From Haematobia irritans (Eukaryota > Arthropoda > Insecta > Diptera > Muscidae), in NCBI RefSeq assembly GCF_050003625.1, contig NC_134398.1, positions 200,750,583-200,814,582 on the forward strand: a stretch of DNA of 64,000 nucleotides, written 5' to 3'. Below, in pieces: positions 10,501 through 23,399 of this stretch. Numbering within the stretch: the stretch's first letter is position 1; each line of letters opens with the position of its first letter. The position numbers and the translations under genes are program-made. The notes under the pieces were generated by a model that saw only the letters and a program-made list of their open reading frames with translations, was not told the origin of the DNA and made no database searches.

Positions 10501-11640
10501 TCTCTGTTTGTTAAGCTACTTGTACTTAGTCAACGCATAGTTTCTAATAATTGTAATCAAACTATGTAAATGTTATGCATATTTAGTGACACTTTGTGAT
10601 TTGTTTTCACACTCATTTCGATGGAATTCTTTAGATAAATTCATCGATAAGTCCCCCACCCCCACCAAGTTATCAGATTAGAACCAGCAACTATTATATT
10701 TTTATCGGTGTGTTAAATGCTTGCAACTATCTCAAAACACTCTGAACATAGTTAAACAATGGCATCTATTGTCAGTGGTGGGCGACATGAAAAAATTAAA
10801 AATTATGCAGAGCGTACGACGTACATTGTAACACCCGCCTACGAGCGGGAGAAAACTCGCAAAATGAATTTCTGATTACGACGGTGGAGAAGGTTTTTTT
10901 TTTAAAGAGAGGTGGTTATGCTATTGAATGTCACAAGCACATTCATGCGACACAACTTGTCCAACATTGTTCGTTGGAGAATGAACAACAACCCTATGTG
11001 GAATTAAATACCTGCCTCAAATTTTCATATAATCCATTAGCTGCTTTAACGCTTGACTTTTGCCGATATTCATTCACATCAGTTTTGTTCAAAGCCAAAT
11101 AGCCTGGTTGAAGTCAATCAACCGATGTGGATATTGAGGCTTATGAGCGCTCTATGGAGTGTTTATGGGCTTTATGAACAAATAAAACCCCCCAATTATT
11201 CATACACGCCTAGTATTTGAGCATTCAATCGAATGAGAGAGCGTTAAGCCCAAGCCAACACACTCCATAAAAACAATGCCAGAGTTCAAAATAATTTTGG
11301 TTTTTTTTTTTAAATGAATTTTGAATAGATTCAATGTGGCAACCTTCAGAGAATAAGAATTAATAGACCACTATTAAGAGCATATGCATAAATTCCAAAA
11401 TAATGGCTAAGGACAAATTGTGGGCGTATCTGGGGTATGATTTGCCTATTTTTTTTTAACAAAATACCTTTTATGGAGATTTGTTTGGGATTTTTGCTAT
11501 AGGCGGGCGACAGGCCCACTGCTATAGCACAGTGATACATAGATGAAAACTTAGGTTGTAGAGGATGACAACAATTCTTGAATATAATTAATGGCCACAT
11601 AGAAGATGTTGAGAAAATAACCTCGAGAAATCACAATTGT
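10501..11640. other. No gene recognised
   Basis: Apparently low-copy sequence. The open frames at 10884-11102 (plus) and 11346-11600 (minus) show no domain or motif that I recognise, and they lack splice context. Confidence 0.5.
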
Positions 11641-11641
11641 G

Positions 11642-11789
11642 GTCTAAGTGGCCATAGGTTAGGTTAGGTTATTCTCTCTTATCACTGAGAGAAGTTCACC
11701 ACTGTGGTATCACAATGGACTGAATAGTCTAAGTGAGCCTGATGCATCGGGCTGCCACCTAACCTAACCTAACCTATGGCCACTTAGAC
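11642..11789. repeat. SINE-tail fragment framed by a 30-bp perfect inverted repeat
   Basis: The arms at 11642-11671 and 11760-11789 are perfect reverse complements of 30 bp, each containing three AGGTT steps and GGCCAT. The 88-bp loop holds sequence matching the 3' portion of the SINE at 2546-2880 (for example ATCACTGAG, TTCACCACTG, CACAATGGAC and AAGTGAGCCTGATG), so this is a SINE tail with an added inverted tail. Confidence 0.75.
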
Positions 11790-11804
11790 GAACGTAGTCT
11801 GCCC

Positions 11805-11985
11805 GACACCGTCAGCAGTTTACATCGCACGGTTTCATCACCGTCACCAGTCAGCTAAGCACCGCTTCACCATCGTCACCAGCTTTCATCGCACCGCCTC
11901 ATCGTCGTCACCAGTCAGGATGGCACCGTTGCAACATCGGCACCTGTCAGCATCGCTCCGCCTCATCATCGTCACCTTTGATGAT
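11805..11985. repeat. CATCGTCACC minisatellite
   Basis: Four or so degenerate units of roughly 40-45 bp, each with CACCG and TCATCGTCACCAG-like cores. No coding potential is recognised. Confidence 0.65.
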
Positions 11986-12014
11986 GTCATTTTTGTGTTG
12001 AAATTGATGTCCAC

Positions 12015-12317
12015 TTAGACCAGTATAGGTCGATTGTGATTCCTCGATGTGATCTTTCCATCTTCTTCCTTCCGATGCCGTCCGCTTTGTCCCAGAGCTT
12101 CCTCCTGCTCGTTCTCTTTGAAAGAAATTTCAGAAATTTCTGCCTGGAAAATACTGCAAACGCTATCTAACGTACACGACTCCCGAATTCTGAGTTCAGT
12201 GCAAAACATGTCCATTTTAGATCCATCTGTATACATATCCAGAGTTCCAAACGAAGTTCTGTATTTTTGTGATATTTTGCCAAATAAATAATTTGTAGAA
12301 TTTTTTATGATTTCCAT
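12015..12317 (-). pseudogene. LINE RNase H domain fragment
   Basis: The minus-strand frame contains MYTDGSKMD and, 27 residues on, SIFQAEIS. These match the first aspartate and the glutamate motifs of the RNase H domain that ends the second open frame of Jockey/R1/LOA-type non-LTR retrotransposons. The segment after FQAEI no longer resembles the family, and the rest of the element is absent. I read it as a dead fragment. Confidence 0.6.
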
Positions 12318-13230
12318 TCTAACGCTTGTTTGAATCGCATGATATCAAATATTTTCAAAAATTCGCAATTCTTCTACAATGGATTTGATATTTTTTTCGA
12401 CAAAATAGAAATAATTTGTTCCATTTTATTAATTTTTACTCTGCTGTTAACAAAAAGATAAAATTGTCAAACAATTTTAAAACTGCCCATTAAAACTATG
12501 AAGGAAGCGAGATAAAAAAATTGAATTAAAAGAACTTCGTGTGCAGATAAAATAAACAACATCTGTTGGAGGACATTTGTATGTTACCTTTAGAACAACT
12601 TCAATTTTTTTACTGGGCTATTAAAGTACTTAGTCCAAGATACGGGAAACCACAGTACATCATAAAATCAGATTATTGTATGATCTCCATATAAATTCCT
12701 AACATTGTATCTTGGTTGATTGACCGCTGAATAAGGGCGTTGTTGTTGTTTTTTTATTGCATTCAATGAACAACTATTCCAAACTGCAAATCAATTGACA
12801 ACAGTTGTGGCCGTTGTCCGGGGCATTTAGAATCACTTATCACTTCCAACTTTAAATTCAATTGAGTATTACGCAAGTACACTCACAAATCGCATATCAA
12901 GTTACCATGACCAACATTTGCTTATTGTTTTCGCGTTTGAAGTTTCGTTCACTTTGTTGACATATATCAAGAAAAAATTTTATCTTAAGCACCGCCGACC
13001 ATTTCGGAGGAATAGTGCTTGGAAACAATAGCTATGATTAATATTTTTTCTAAAAGTGCAAAATATGTTTGCAAATATTTTAAATTTAAACAAAAGAGGA
13101 TTTGGTGGGACCCTTGATAATAAGAGTTAGTGAAATGAGTTGCCAAGTTAATATGATAACTGATAATGTCTATGGGAAGCTACCAACGGACTTGTATGTT
13201 TAGTTCGTGGCTGGCTTAAACATATGCAAG
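12318..13230. other. No gene recognised
   Basis: AT-rich sequence without a long open frame or repeat that I can identify. Confidence 0.5.
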
Positions 13231-13231
13231 T

Positions 13232-15312
13232 CAAGTTTTGTCAAAATTTCATTTTTATAGAAAATTTTGTACATTTTGTAAAATTTTATTTTTATTAAAA
13301 ATTTTGTCAAAATTTTATTTCTATAGAAAATTTTGTTAAAATTTTATTTCTCTAGAATATTTTGTCAAAATTTTATTTCTATAGAAAATTTTGTCAAAAT
13401 TTTATTTCTATGGAAAATTTTGTCAAAATTAGAAAATAGAAAATTTGTCAAAATTTTCTTTCTATAAAACAGTTTGTCAAAATTTTATTTCTATAGAAAA
13501 TTTTGTCAACATTTTATTTCTATAGAAAATTTTTGCAAAATTTTATTTCTATCGAAAATGTCAAAATTTTATTTCTATAGAAAATATTGTCAAAATCTTA
13601 TTCTATAGAAAATTTTGTCAAAATTTTATTTGTATAGAAAATTTTGTCAAAATTTTATTTCTATAGAAAATTTTCTCAAAATTCTATTTCTATAGAAAAT
13701 TTTCTCAAAATTTTATTTCTATAGAAAATTTTCTCAAAATTTTATTTCTACAGAAAATTTTGTCAAAATTGTAATTCTATAGAAAATTTTGTCACAATAT
13801 TATTTCAATAAAAATTTTTGTCAAAATTTTATTTCTATAGAAAGTTTTGTCAAAATGTTATTTCTATAGAAAATTTTGTCAACATTTTATTTCTATAGAA
13901 AATATTGTCAAAATTTTATTTCTATAGAAATTTTTTGCAAAATTTTATTTCTATACAAAATTTTTGCAAAATTTTATTTCTATCGAAAATTTTATCAAAA
14001 TTTTATTTCTATAGAAAATTTTGTCAAACTTTTATTTCTATAGAAAATTTTTGCAAAAATTTATTCCTACAGAAAATTTAAACAAAATATTATTTCTACA
14101 GAAAATTTAGACAAAATTTTGTCAACATTTTATTTCTATAGAAATTTTTTGCAAAATTTTATTTCTATCGAAAATGTCAAAATTTTACTTCTATAGAAAA
14201 TTTTGTCAAAATTGTATTTCTATGGAAATTTTTGTCAAAATTTTATTTCTATAAAAAATTTTGTCAAAATTTTATTTCTATAAAAAATTTTGTCAAAATT
14301 TTATTCTATAGAAAATTTTGTCAAAATTTTATTTCTATAGAAAATTTTGTCAAAATTTTATTTCTATAGAAAATTTTGTCAAAATTTTATTTTTATAGAA
14401 AATTTTGTCAAAATTTTACTTCTATAGAAAATTTTGTCAAAATTTTATTTCTATAGAAAATTTTGTCAAAATTGTATTTCTATAGAAAATTTTGTCACAA
14501 TTTTATTTCTATAAAAGTTTTTGTCAAAATTTTATTTCTATAGAAAGTTTTGTCAAAATGTTATTTCTATAGAAAATTTTGTGAACATTTTATTTCTATA
14601 AAAAATTTTGTCAAAATTTTATTTCTATAGAAATTGTTTGCAAAATTTTATTTCTATAGAATATTTTCGCAAAATTTTATTTCTATCGAAAATGTCAAAA
14701 TTTTACTTCTATAGAAAACTTTGTCAAAATTGTATTTCTATGGAAAATTTTGTCAAAATTTTATTTCTATAGAAAATTTTGTCAAAATTTTATTTCTATA
14801 GAAAATTTTGTCAAAATTTTATTTCTATAGAAAATTTTGTCAAAATTTTATTTCTATAGAAAATGTTGTCAAAATTTTATTGCTATAGAAAATTTTGTCA
14901 AAATTGTATTTTTATAGAAAATTTTGTCAAAATTTTATTTCTATAGAAAATGTTGTCAAAATTTTATTTTTATAGAATAAATAAAATTTTGTAGAAAATT
15001 TTACCAATTTTTTTTTTTGTATAGAAAATTTCCTCAAAATTTTATTCTATAGAAATTTTTGTCAAAATTTTATTTCTATGGAAAATTTTGTCAAACTTTT
15101 ATTTCTATAGAAGATTTTGTCAAACTTTTATTTCTTTAGAAAATTTTTGCAAAATGTTATTTCTATTGAACTTTTCTGCAAAATTGCATTTCTATAGCAA
15201 ATTTTGTCAACATTTTATTTCTATAGAAAACTTTTGCAAATTTTACTTCAGTAGAAAATTTTTACCAATTTTTTTTTTGTATAGAGAATTTTGCCAAATT
15301 TTATGGAAATTT
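13232..15312 (+). repeat. 29-bp array (array 8, 2.1 kb)
   Basis: About 70 units in plus orientation. Variant units recur together (for example the TTTTTTGCAAAATTTTATTTC variant followed by a CGAAAATGTCAAAATT variant at about 13530-13570, 14140-14190 and 14630-14710), which indicates internal higher-order duplication. It is followed at 15335-15410 by the TCTACTAAAACATCAAAA-type flank. Confidence 0.93.
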
Positions 15313-15414
15313 TAATTGTATGAAAATTGAAAATCTACTAAAACATCAAAACTTCTACTAATGTAGAATCTACCATATTTTGTAAAATTCTACCAACTCT
15401 GCCAACCAAGTTTC

Positions 15415-16125
15415 TTTATGCCTATCGAATAATTCATTATTCATTTCCTTTTTTTCAAATCACTGACCTAATGGATTTTATTCATTTAGAAATTAGGTAT
15501 TCGTCGCTCCAATTTCCTTATTGTTTACTTGAAGACGACTGTAAACAAAACTATGGATCGGTATGACAAAGTATCTATTTGTGAAATCGTTTTTACCAGA
15601 ATTTGCACTATTTCAAAGGCATTCATTGTATGGAGAAATCAAACTCGCAACATGAATCACGAGAACTCAAGAACAAATCATTGTTATAAAATTCCATTTA
15701 CTATTACACAACATATCGTTAACCTATGGGTGTAATTAAGCCTAATAAATATTTATATCGACGAAGCATCCGGAGGTATTGCCATGCATTGGATAGATTT
15801 TTGGTTGGGAATAGCGGGGAAATAATGTTCTCTAAATAAACTAAAGTGAAAAAGGGTACTGGTAAAATTATTAATTTTTAAAATAAACTGAAGCACATTC
15901 GTATAGATTATGGAGAATATTATTCCCTTGGGGAACATTGCGGAACATTTATAGGAGGGACTTATGGTAATATAGGAGGGACTTTATGATATCGAAGGAC
16001 CAAAAATATTGAGTGATTCAAACTTCTGCAGCAGCCTTTCACTAATTTTGATTCTACAATTTCAAATTTACAATGAGTAATTGGACCTTGTCCTCATGTT
16101 GAAAGATATTAGCCGAGACAGTCTT
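15415..16125. other. No gene recognised; contains a dispersed repeat
   Basis: Mostly low-copy sequence. About 15900-16030 is the inverted partner of 10234-10350 and contains a local duplication of ATAGGAGGGACTT. Short open frames at 15529-15735 (plus) and 15753-15938 (minus) have no recognised motif. Confidence 0.5.
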
Positions 16126-16204
16126 CGGAATTCTACCTAAAATGGTAGGTTTTTTACCGTTTGACAGATATTGCAAAATATTCATCTCACAAATTATCTA
16201 TATA

Positions 16205-16880
16205 CCATAAATAAAATTTTGACACACATTTTCTATAGAAATACATTTTTGACTAAATTTTCTATAGAAATAAAATTTGGCCAACATTTTCTATAGAAAT
16301 ACAATTTCGACAAAATTTTCTAGAGAAATACATTTTTGACCAAAATTTCCTATAGAAATAAAATTTTATCAAAATTTCCTATAGAAATAAAATTTTGTCA
16401 AAATTTTCTATAGAAATAAAATTTTGACAAAAATTTTTAAAGAAATAAAATTTCTACAAAATTTTCTATAGACATAGAATTTTGACAAATTTTCTTTAGA
16501 AATGAAATTTTGACAAATTTTCTATAGAAATAAAATTTTGACAAAATTTTCTATAAAAATAAAATTTTGAGAAAATTTTCTATAGAAATAAAATGTTGAC
16601 AAAATTTTCTATAGAAATAAAGTTTGGACAAAATTTTCTATAGAAATAAAATTTTGACAAAATTTTCTATAAAAATAAAATTTTGACAAAATTTTCTATA
16701 AAAATAAAATTTTGACAAAATTTTCTATAAAAATAAAATGTTGAGAAAACTTTCTATAGAAATAAAATTTGACAAAATTTTCTATAGAAATAAAGTTTGG
16801 ACAAAATTTTCTACAGAATAAAATTTGGAGAAAATTTTCTACAGAAATAAAATTTTGAGAAAATTTTCTATAGAATAAAA
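16205..16880 (-). repeat. 29-bp array (array 9)
   Basis: About 23 units in minus orientation, preceded at 16125-16170 by the inverted ACCTACCA-type flank. It forms the first half of a segmental duplication with array 10. Confidence 0.92.
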
Positions 16881-18080
16881 TTCTAAAAAAAAAAATTAAA
16901 AAATTTAATTGTCATGTTAAGTTCTACTATCAAAGTCTATTGTAAGTTCTCCCATATCTTTCGAAGAATAAACATTTTTTTCTCCCATATCTTTCGAAGA
17001 ATAAACATTTTTTCATACTAACCAAACAATTTTTATCATAAACTTCAAAATAGGATTTTTTATTTGCTAGATTGGTGGTAATATTTTCTTAAAATTTTGG
17101 TAGATTTTTTTACTGAATGGGTCCACTTTTCATACGATAGCCCTAGAGTGTGTAAATGAGCTTAGCAACTGGAAATTTTATTTATATTTAAATTACTGTC
17201 AAAATTTCCTATAGAAATAAATTTCCTATAGACATAAAATTTTGACAAAATTTTTTAAAGAAATAAAATTTCTACAAAATTTTCCATAGACATAGAATTT
17301 TGACAAAATTTTCGTTAGAAATAAAATTTTGACAAATTTTCTATAGAAATGAAATTTTGGCAAAATTTTCTACAGAAATAAAATTTTGACAAAATTTTCT
17401 ATAAAAATAAAATTTTGACAAAATTTTCTATAAAAATAAAATTTTGACAAAATTTTCTATAAAAATAAAATTTTGACAAAATTTTCTATAGAAATAAAAT
17501 GTTGACAAAATTTTCTATAGAAATAAAGTTTGGACAAAATTTTCTATAGAAATGAAATTTTGGCAAAATTTTCTATAGAAATAAAATTTTGACAAAATTT
17601 TCTATAAAAATAAAATTTTGACAAAATTTTCTATAAAAATAAAATGTTGAGAAAACTTTCTATAGAAATAAAATTTTGACCAAATTTTCTATAGAAATAA
17701 AGTTTGGACAAAATTTTCTACAGAATAAAATTTTGAGAAAATTTTCTACAGAAATAAAATTTTGAGAAAATTTTCTGTAGAATAAAATTCTAAAAAAAAT
17801 TAAAAATTTTAATTGTCATGTTAAGTTCTACTATCAAAGTCTATTGTAAGTTCTCCCATATCTTTCGAAGAATAAACATTTTTTCATACTAACCAAACAA
17901 TTTTTATCATAAACTTCAAAATAGGATTTTTTATTTGCTAGATTGGTGGTAATATTTTCTTAAAATTTTGGTAGATTTTTTTACTGAATGGGTCCACTTT
18001 TCATACGATAGCCCTAGAGTGTGTAAATGAGCTTAACAACTGGAAATTTTATTTATATTTAAATTAATGTCAAAATATCA
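16425..18080. repeat. Tandem segmental duplication of about 0.9 kb
   Basis: About 16.42-17.19 kb and 17.24-18.07 kb are near-identical, and each consists of a stretch of 29-bp units followed by 290-300 bp of unique sequence (landmarks GTTAAGTTCTACTATCAAAG at 16916 and 17820; CATACGATAGCCCTAGAG). The first copy has an extra 32-bp duplication around CTCCCATATCTTTCGAAG, and the second has about three extra 29-bp units. Confidence 0.85.
17190..17790 (-). repeat. 29-bp array (array 10)
   Basis: About 21 units in minus orientation, the duplicated partner of part of array 9. Confidence 0.92.
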
Positions 18081-18940
18081 TTCCAATAACTCTTCTATAC
18101 AAATTCGAAGTTTCAAAAAGAAAAATTTCGTCTAATCTCGTCAAATTTCTATTTTTGTAGACCCTAAAGGAAATCTCAATCATATCGTCACTTGTCCTAG
18201 TAGAAGCTTTTAATTTATTATTCACTCTATGATTTGACTCATGCCGGATGGTATTATATGACAGTTTGCTGTGTTTGTTCCTCATGGCGATCATATGAAG
18301 ATTTGATAGAATATCACATCAAATTTGTGCTTACATTTCATGGCACCTCAGGCATCCGTAAAGATAATAATGATCTTTAGATTTTGCTAACGTAGTTAAA
18401 TATTTTGTTTTTTGTTATTTTATCATTTAAACACTGATAAATATTTATCTATTTGCAGTGTTTATTTATTTTTTTAATTATTATCATCGTTTTCCTTTTG
18501 GAATTTTTGCATATTTCTATGATGAGTTCATTTCGCACAGTAATGCCAAAATAGGAGGTGGTTTTTATTGTGGAGCTTGTGTACGTTTGTGGTGTGCTAC
18601 TGCCAACTAAATTATGGAGTATTAACGAGGGGTCTTTTGGGTGAAAGTTTCATAAGGGCTAAAATAGATGTAAGGAAACTTTTTAAAAATTCTTGCAATA
18701 CGGATTCCCATCATCGAATTTTATGACCAGATTTTAGAAGCTATTTGATGATATACACTAACGAATATCGATGGTAAAAGGTATGAAACTATCAGATCTT
18801 CTGATCGTTGATAAGAGAATCATGCACTTTGTTGTGACAAAAAGCACTTCAATCAGGAATTTCAAGTTGCAGGTTGATTGGTAGAAAGCTACCAAAAGCT
18901 TTTGCCAAATCATCCTATTCAGCTAAGAAGTACTTTAATT
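18081..18940. other. No gene recognised
   Basis: AT-rich low-copy sequence. The 74-codon minus frame at 18070-18294 has no known motif. Confidence 0.5.
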
Positions 18941-18944
18941 TTCT

Positions 18945-20955
18945 ATATATAGAAATAAAATTTTGACAAAATTTTCTATAGAAATAAAATTTTGACAAAA
19001 TTTTCTAGAGAATTAAAATTTAGACAAAATTCTATAGAAATAAAATTTTGACAAAATTTTCTACAGAATTAAAATTTACACAAAATATTCTATAGAAATA
19101 TAATTTAGACAAAATTTTCTATAGAAATAAAATTTTTGCAAAATTTTCTCTAGAAATAAAATTTTTGAAAAATTTTCTATAGAAATAAAATTTTGACAAA
19201 ATCTTCTATAGAAATAAAATTTTGACAAAATTTTCTATAGAAATAAAATTTTGACAAAATTTTCTATAGAAATAAAATTTTTACAAAATTTTCTATAAAA
19301 ATAAAATTTTGACAAAATTTTCTATAGTAATACAATTTTGACAAAATTTTCTATAGAAATAAAATTCTGACAAAATTTTCTATAAAAATAAAGTTTTGAC
19401 AAAATTTTCTATAAAAATAAAATTTTGACAAAAATTTCTATAGATACAAAATGTTGACAAAATTTTCTATAGAAATAAAATTTTGAAAAAATTTTCTATA
19501 GAAATAAAATTCTGACAAAATTTTCTATAGAAATAAAAGTTCGACAAAATTTTCTATAGAAACAAAATTTTCACAAAATTTTCTATAGAAATAAACTTTT
19601 GACTAAATTTTCTATGGAAATAAAATTTTGACAAAATTATCTATAGAACAAAATTTTCTATAGAAATAAAATTTTGACAAAATTTTCTATAGAAATAAAA
19701 TTTTTACAAAATTTTCTATAGAAATAAAATTTTTACAAAATTTTCTATAAAAATAAAATTTTGACAAAATTTTCTATAGAAATAAAATTTTGACAAAATT
19801 TTCTATAGAAATAAAATTCTGACAAAAATTTCTATAGATACAAAATTTTGACAAAATTTTCTAAAGAAATAAAATTTTGACAAAATTTTCTATAGAAATA
19901 AAATTTTGACAAAATTTTCTAGAGACTTAAAATTTAGACAAAATTCTATAGAAATAAAATTTTGACAAAATTTTCTACAGAATTAAAATTTACACAAAAT
20001 ATTCTATAGAAATATAATTTAGACAAAATTTTCTATAGAAATAAAATTTTTGCAAAATTTTCTCTAGAAATGAAATTTTTGCAAAATTTTCTATAGAAAT
20101 AAACTTTTGACTAAATTTTCTATAGAAACAAAATGTTGACAAAAATTTCTATAGATACAAAATTTTGACAAAATTTTCTATAGAAATAAAATTTTGACAA
20201 AATTTTCTATAGAAATAAACTTTTGACTAAATTTTCTATGGAAATAAAATTTTGACAAAATTATCTATAGAATTAAAATTTACACAAAATATTCTATAGA
20301 AATATAATTTAGACAAAATTTTCTATAGAAATATAATTTTTGCAAAATATTCTCTAGAAATAAAATTTTTGCAAAATTTTCTATAGAAATAAACTTTTGA
20401 CTAAATTTTCTATAGAAACAAAATGTTGACAAAAATTTCTATAGATACAAAATTTTGACAAAATTTTCTATAGAAATAAAATTTTGACAAAATTTTCTAT
20501 AGAAATAAAATTCTGACAAAATTTTCAATAGAAATAAAAATTTTGACAAAATTTTCTATAGAAATAAAATTTTGACAAAATTTTCTATAGAAATTAAATT
20601 TTGACAAAATTTTCTATGGAAATAACATTTTGACAAAATTTTCTATAGAAACAATATGTTGACAAAATTTTCTATACAAATAAAATGTTGACAAAATTTT
20701 CTATAGAAATAAAATTTTGACAAAATTTTCTATAGAAATAAAATTGTGACAAAATTTTCTATAAATTTTCGATAAAAATAAAATCGTGACAAAACTTTCT
20801 AAAGAAATACTTTTGACAAAATTTTCTATAGAAATAAAATATAGGCAAACATTTCTATAGATATAAAATTTTGACGAAGTTTTCTATAGAACTAAAATTT
20901 TGACAAATTTTTCTATAAAAATAAAATTTTGAAAAAAGTTTTTATAGCAATAAAA
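18945..20955 (-). repeat. 29-bp array (array 11, 2.0 kb) with higher-order repeats
   Basis: About 69 units in minus orientation. A block of variant units (CTAGAGAATTAAAATTTAGAC, then ACACAAAATATTCTATAG, then ATAATTTAGACAAAATTTTC) occurs at about 19005, again at about 19919, and partly at about 20271. The last two are 290 bp apart, which is ten units. The array therefore grew by duplication of multi-unit blocks. Confidence 0.93.
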
Positions 20956-20959
20956 ATTT

Positions 20960-21924
20960 CTTTTCCTTTTCTATTGACAACCCAACGTGACTTCAAGAGT
21001 TTCGAAGCCACTTCCATCCTGAAGACATACTCATAAACCATTTTCAACTTCCATCCTGCACTTTTGGTAAATCCTTTCATTTTCGATCATCTTCAATTGC
21101 AACCCATACAAATGGTATCCCAAATCATTTTAATGACCTTCATAGATCCTCTTTCGCAGACCCCACGTAAATTGTGGTATTTCTGATTTTCTTGAACGAT
21201 ATTTTACGTTTCATTGTTGCTTTTGTTGTCAGGTATTATCATTTTATATCAAAATATAATTCACAAATATTTACGAGATCCACATTTCTCTGGATGCACA
21301 AACAAGCCGCGATGAACCGCGAATACGATGCCATGACTATGAATTCCAATATTCATATGGTATAGTGGCAAGACGTTTGACGGAGGTGACAACGGACAGA
21401 AGGAATGCCTGACGACAACAACGATGGCAATAATAACTCAGCAAACCAAACAGAACGGGTTCAATGATGTTTAAGCGTATTTTCATGAATTTGTTACGCT
21501 TCGCATAGTTGCAGCAACTAGTTGGGGTCTAATGGCATTTCAATGGAGTCCCCTTTATCTAAGTATTCGGAATAACCAATCTTATCACTTTCATGACTAA
21601 TACAAATTTTATTCACCGAATAAATTGCCAACACAAGAAGAAGATGACGAAGTGCCGCATAAACACAACATCGCTAAGGAATGCCTTCACTTCAAAAAGC
21701 AAGAGTTGCCATTTTTTAAGAGGTGATGGTTTGTTATACTTCGATCGATTGGTATGTTATTAAAAATTCATTGGTTTTTCGGAAGACAATTTTATCCTCT
21801 GTGGCTAAAACTATGTAGGTATGTTTTGCAGGCCTTAGAGTCAGGTGATATTTTTACAATATAATAATAAAACGACATTCTTTTGTATAGCAAAATTAAA
21901 TACATTTGCTTTCGTCATCTTTTC
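20960..21924. other. No gene recognised
   Basis: Less AT-rich than its surroundings (for example CGATGAACCGCGAATACGAT near 21310), but no conserved open frame or splice pattern is evident. Confidence 0.45.
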
Positions 21925-23396
21925 TCCAGAGAAGATCGACATCGTGATCCTTCTCTATAATATAGAACTCCATTGGAATCATTTTCTGTACTAAAGAAGA
22001 TCTCCGTCGAGATCTTGCTCTGTTCTAGAGAAGATGTCCGTCGAGATCTTTCTCTGTGCTAGAAAAGATCTCCGTCAAGATCTTTCTCTGTACTAGAGAA
22101 GATCTCCATCGAGATCTTTCCTGTACTAGAGAAGATCTCCATCGAGATCTTTCTCTGTACTAGAGAAGATCTCCATCGAGATCTTTCTCTGTACTAGAGA
22201 AGATCTCCATCTAGATCTTTCTCTGTACTAGATAAGATCTCCGTCAAGATCTTTCTCTGTACTAGAGAAGATCTCCGTCATGATCTTTCTCTGTACTAGA
22301 GAAGATCTCCATCGAGATCATTCTCTGTACTAAAGGAGACCTCCATCGAGATCATTCTTTGAACTAGAGAAGTTCTCCATCGAGATCAGTCTCTGTACTA
22401 TATATGATATCGTTCTATATACTAAAAAAGATTCCATCGCCATCATTCTCCATACTGGAGATCTCTATCGAGATCATTCTCTATACTAGAAAAGAGTTCC
22501 ATCGCGATTATTCTCTGTACTGGAGAAGATCTCCATCGACATCATGTACTCAAGAAAATCTTCATCTATATCATTCTCTGTCCTAACGTAGATGTCCATA
22601 GAGATCATTCTCCGTACTAGAAAAGATCTCCATCGAGATCATTCTCTGTACTAGAGATAATATCGTTTCTATACTAAAAAACATTTCATAGCTATCATTC
22701 TCTATACCGGAGATCTCTATCGAGATCATTCTCTGTACTGGAGAAGATCTCCATCGAGATCATTCTCTGTACTAAAGAAGATCTCCATATAGATCATTCT
22801 CTGTCCTAACGAAGATGTCCATACAGATCATTCGCTACAGTAGAAAAGATCTCCATCGAGATTATTCTCTGTACTGGAGAAGATCTCCATCTAGATTATT
22901 CTCCGAACTAGAGAAGATATCCATCGAAATTATTCTCTGTACTGGAGAAGATCTCCATCGAGATCATTCTCTGTACTGGAGAAAATCTCCATCAAGATCA
23001 TTCTCTGTACTAAAGAAGATCTCCATCGAGATCATTCTCTGTCCTAACGAAGATGTCCATAGAGATCATTCGCTACAGTAGAGAAGATCTCCATCGAGAT
23101 TATTCTCTGTACTGGAGAAGATCTCCATCGAGATTATTCTCCGTACTAGAGAAGATATCCATCGAGATTATTCTCTATACTTGGGATGATATCCGTCGAG
23201 ATCAGAGAAGATCTCCATTGGATCATTCACTTTATTAGAGAAGATTTCCATCGAGATCATTCTCTTTGCAAGAGATCTCTATTGAGATCATTCACTATAT
23301 TAGGGAAGATCTCCATCGATATCATTTTCTGTACTAGAGAAGATCTCCATCGAGATCATTCTCGGCACTAAAAAAGATATCCATCGAGATCATCCT
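21925..23396 (+). repeat. 34-bp double-hairpin satellite, array I
   Basis: About 43 tandem units of roughly 34 bp built from GATCTCCATCGAGATC (a GATCTC stem with a 4-base loop) followed by TTCTCTGTACTAGAGAA (a TTCTCT stem with a 5-base loop). Many copies keep one or both stems. The peptide frames at 22404-23371 are chance readings through it. Confidence 0.93.
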
Positions 23397-23399
23397 CGG

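Noticed and set aside
11642..11789. TTAGG-like repeats as an internal telomere sequence
   Set aside because: Only three steps, symmetrical around SINE tail sequence; better explained as the SINE's own tail, and flies lack TTAGG telomeres.
12049..12291. Plus-strand open frame opposite the RNase H fragment
   Set aside because: Antisense reading of the LINE fragment; the minus strand has the YTDGS and FQAE motifs.
13232..15312. CRISPR-like array of 29-bp repeats
   Set aside because: Units are contiguous without spacers, and the host is an insect.
22815..23371. Peptides rich in EDLHRDHSLYWRRSPSR
   Set aside because: Translations of the 34-bp hairpin satellite (frame returns every 102 bp). No protein family.
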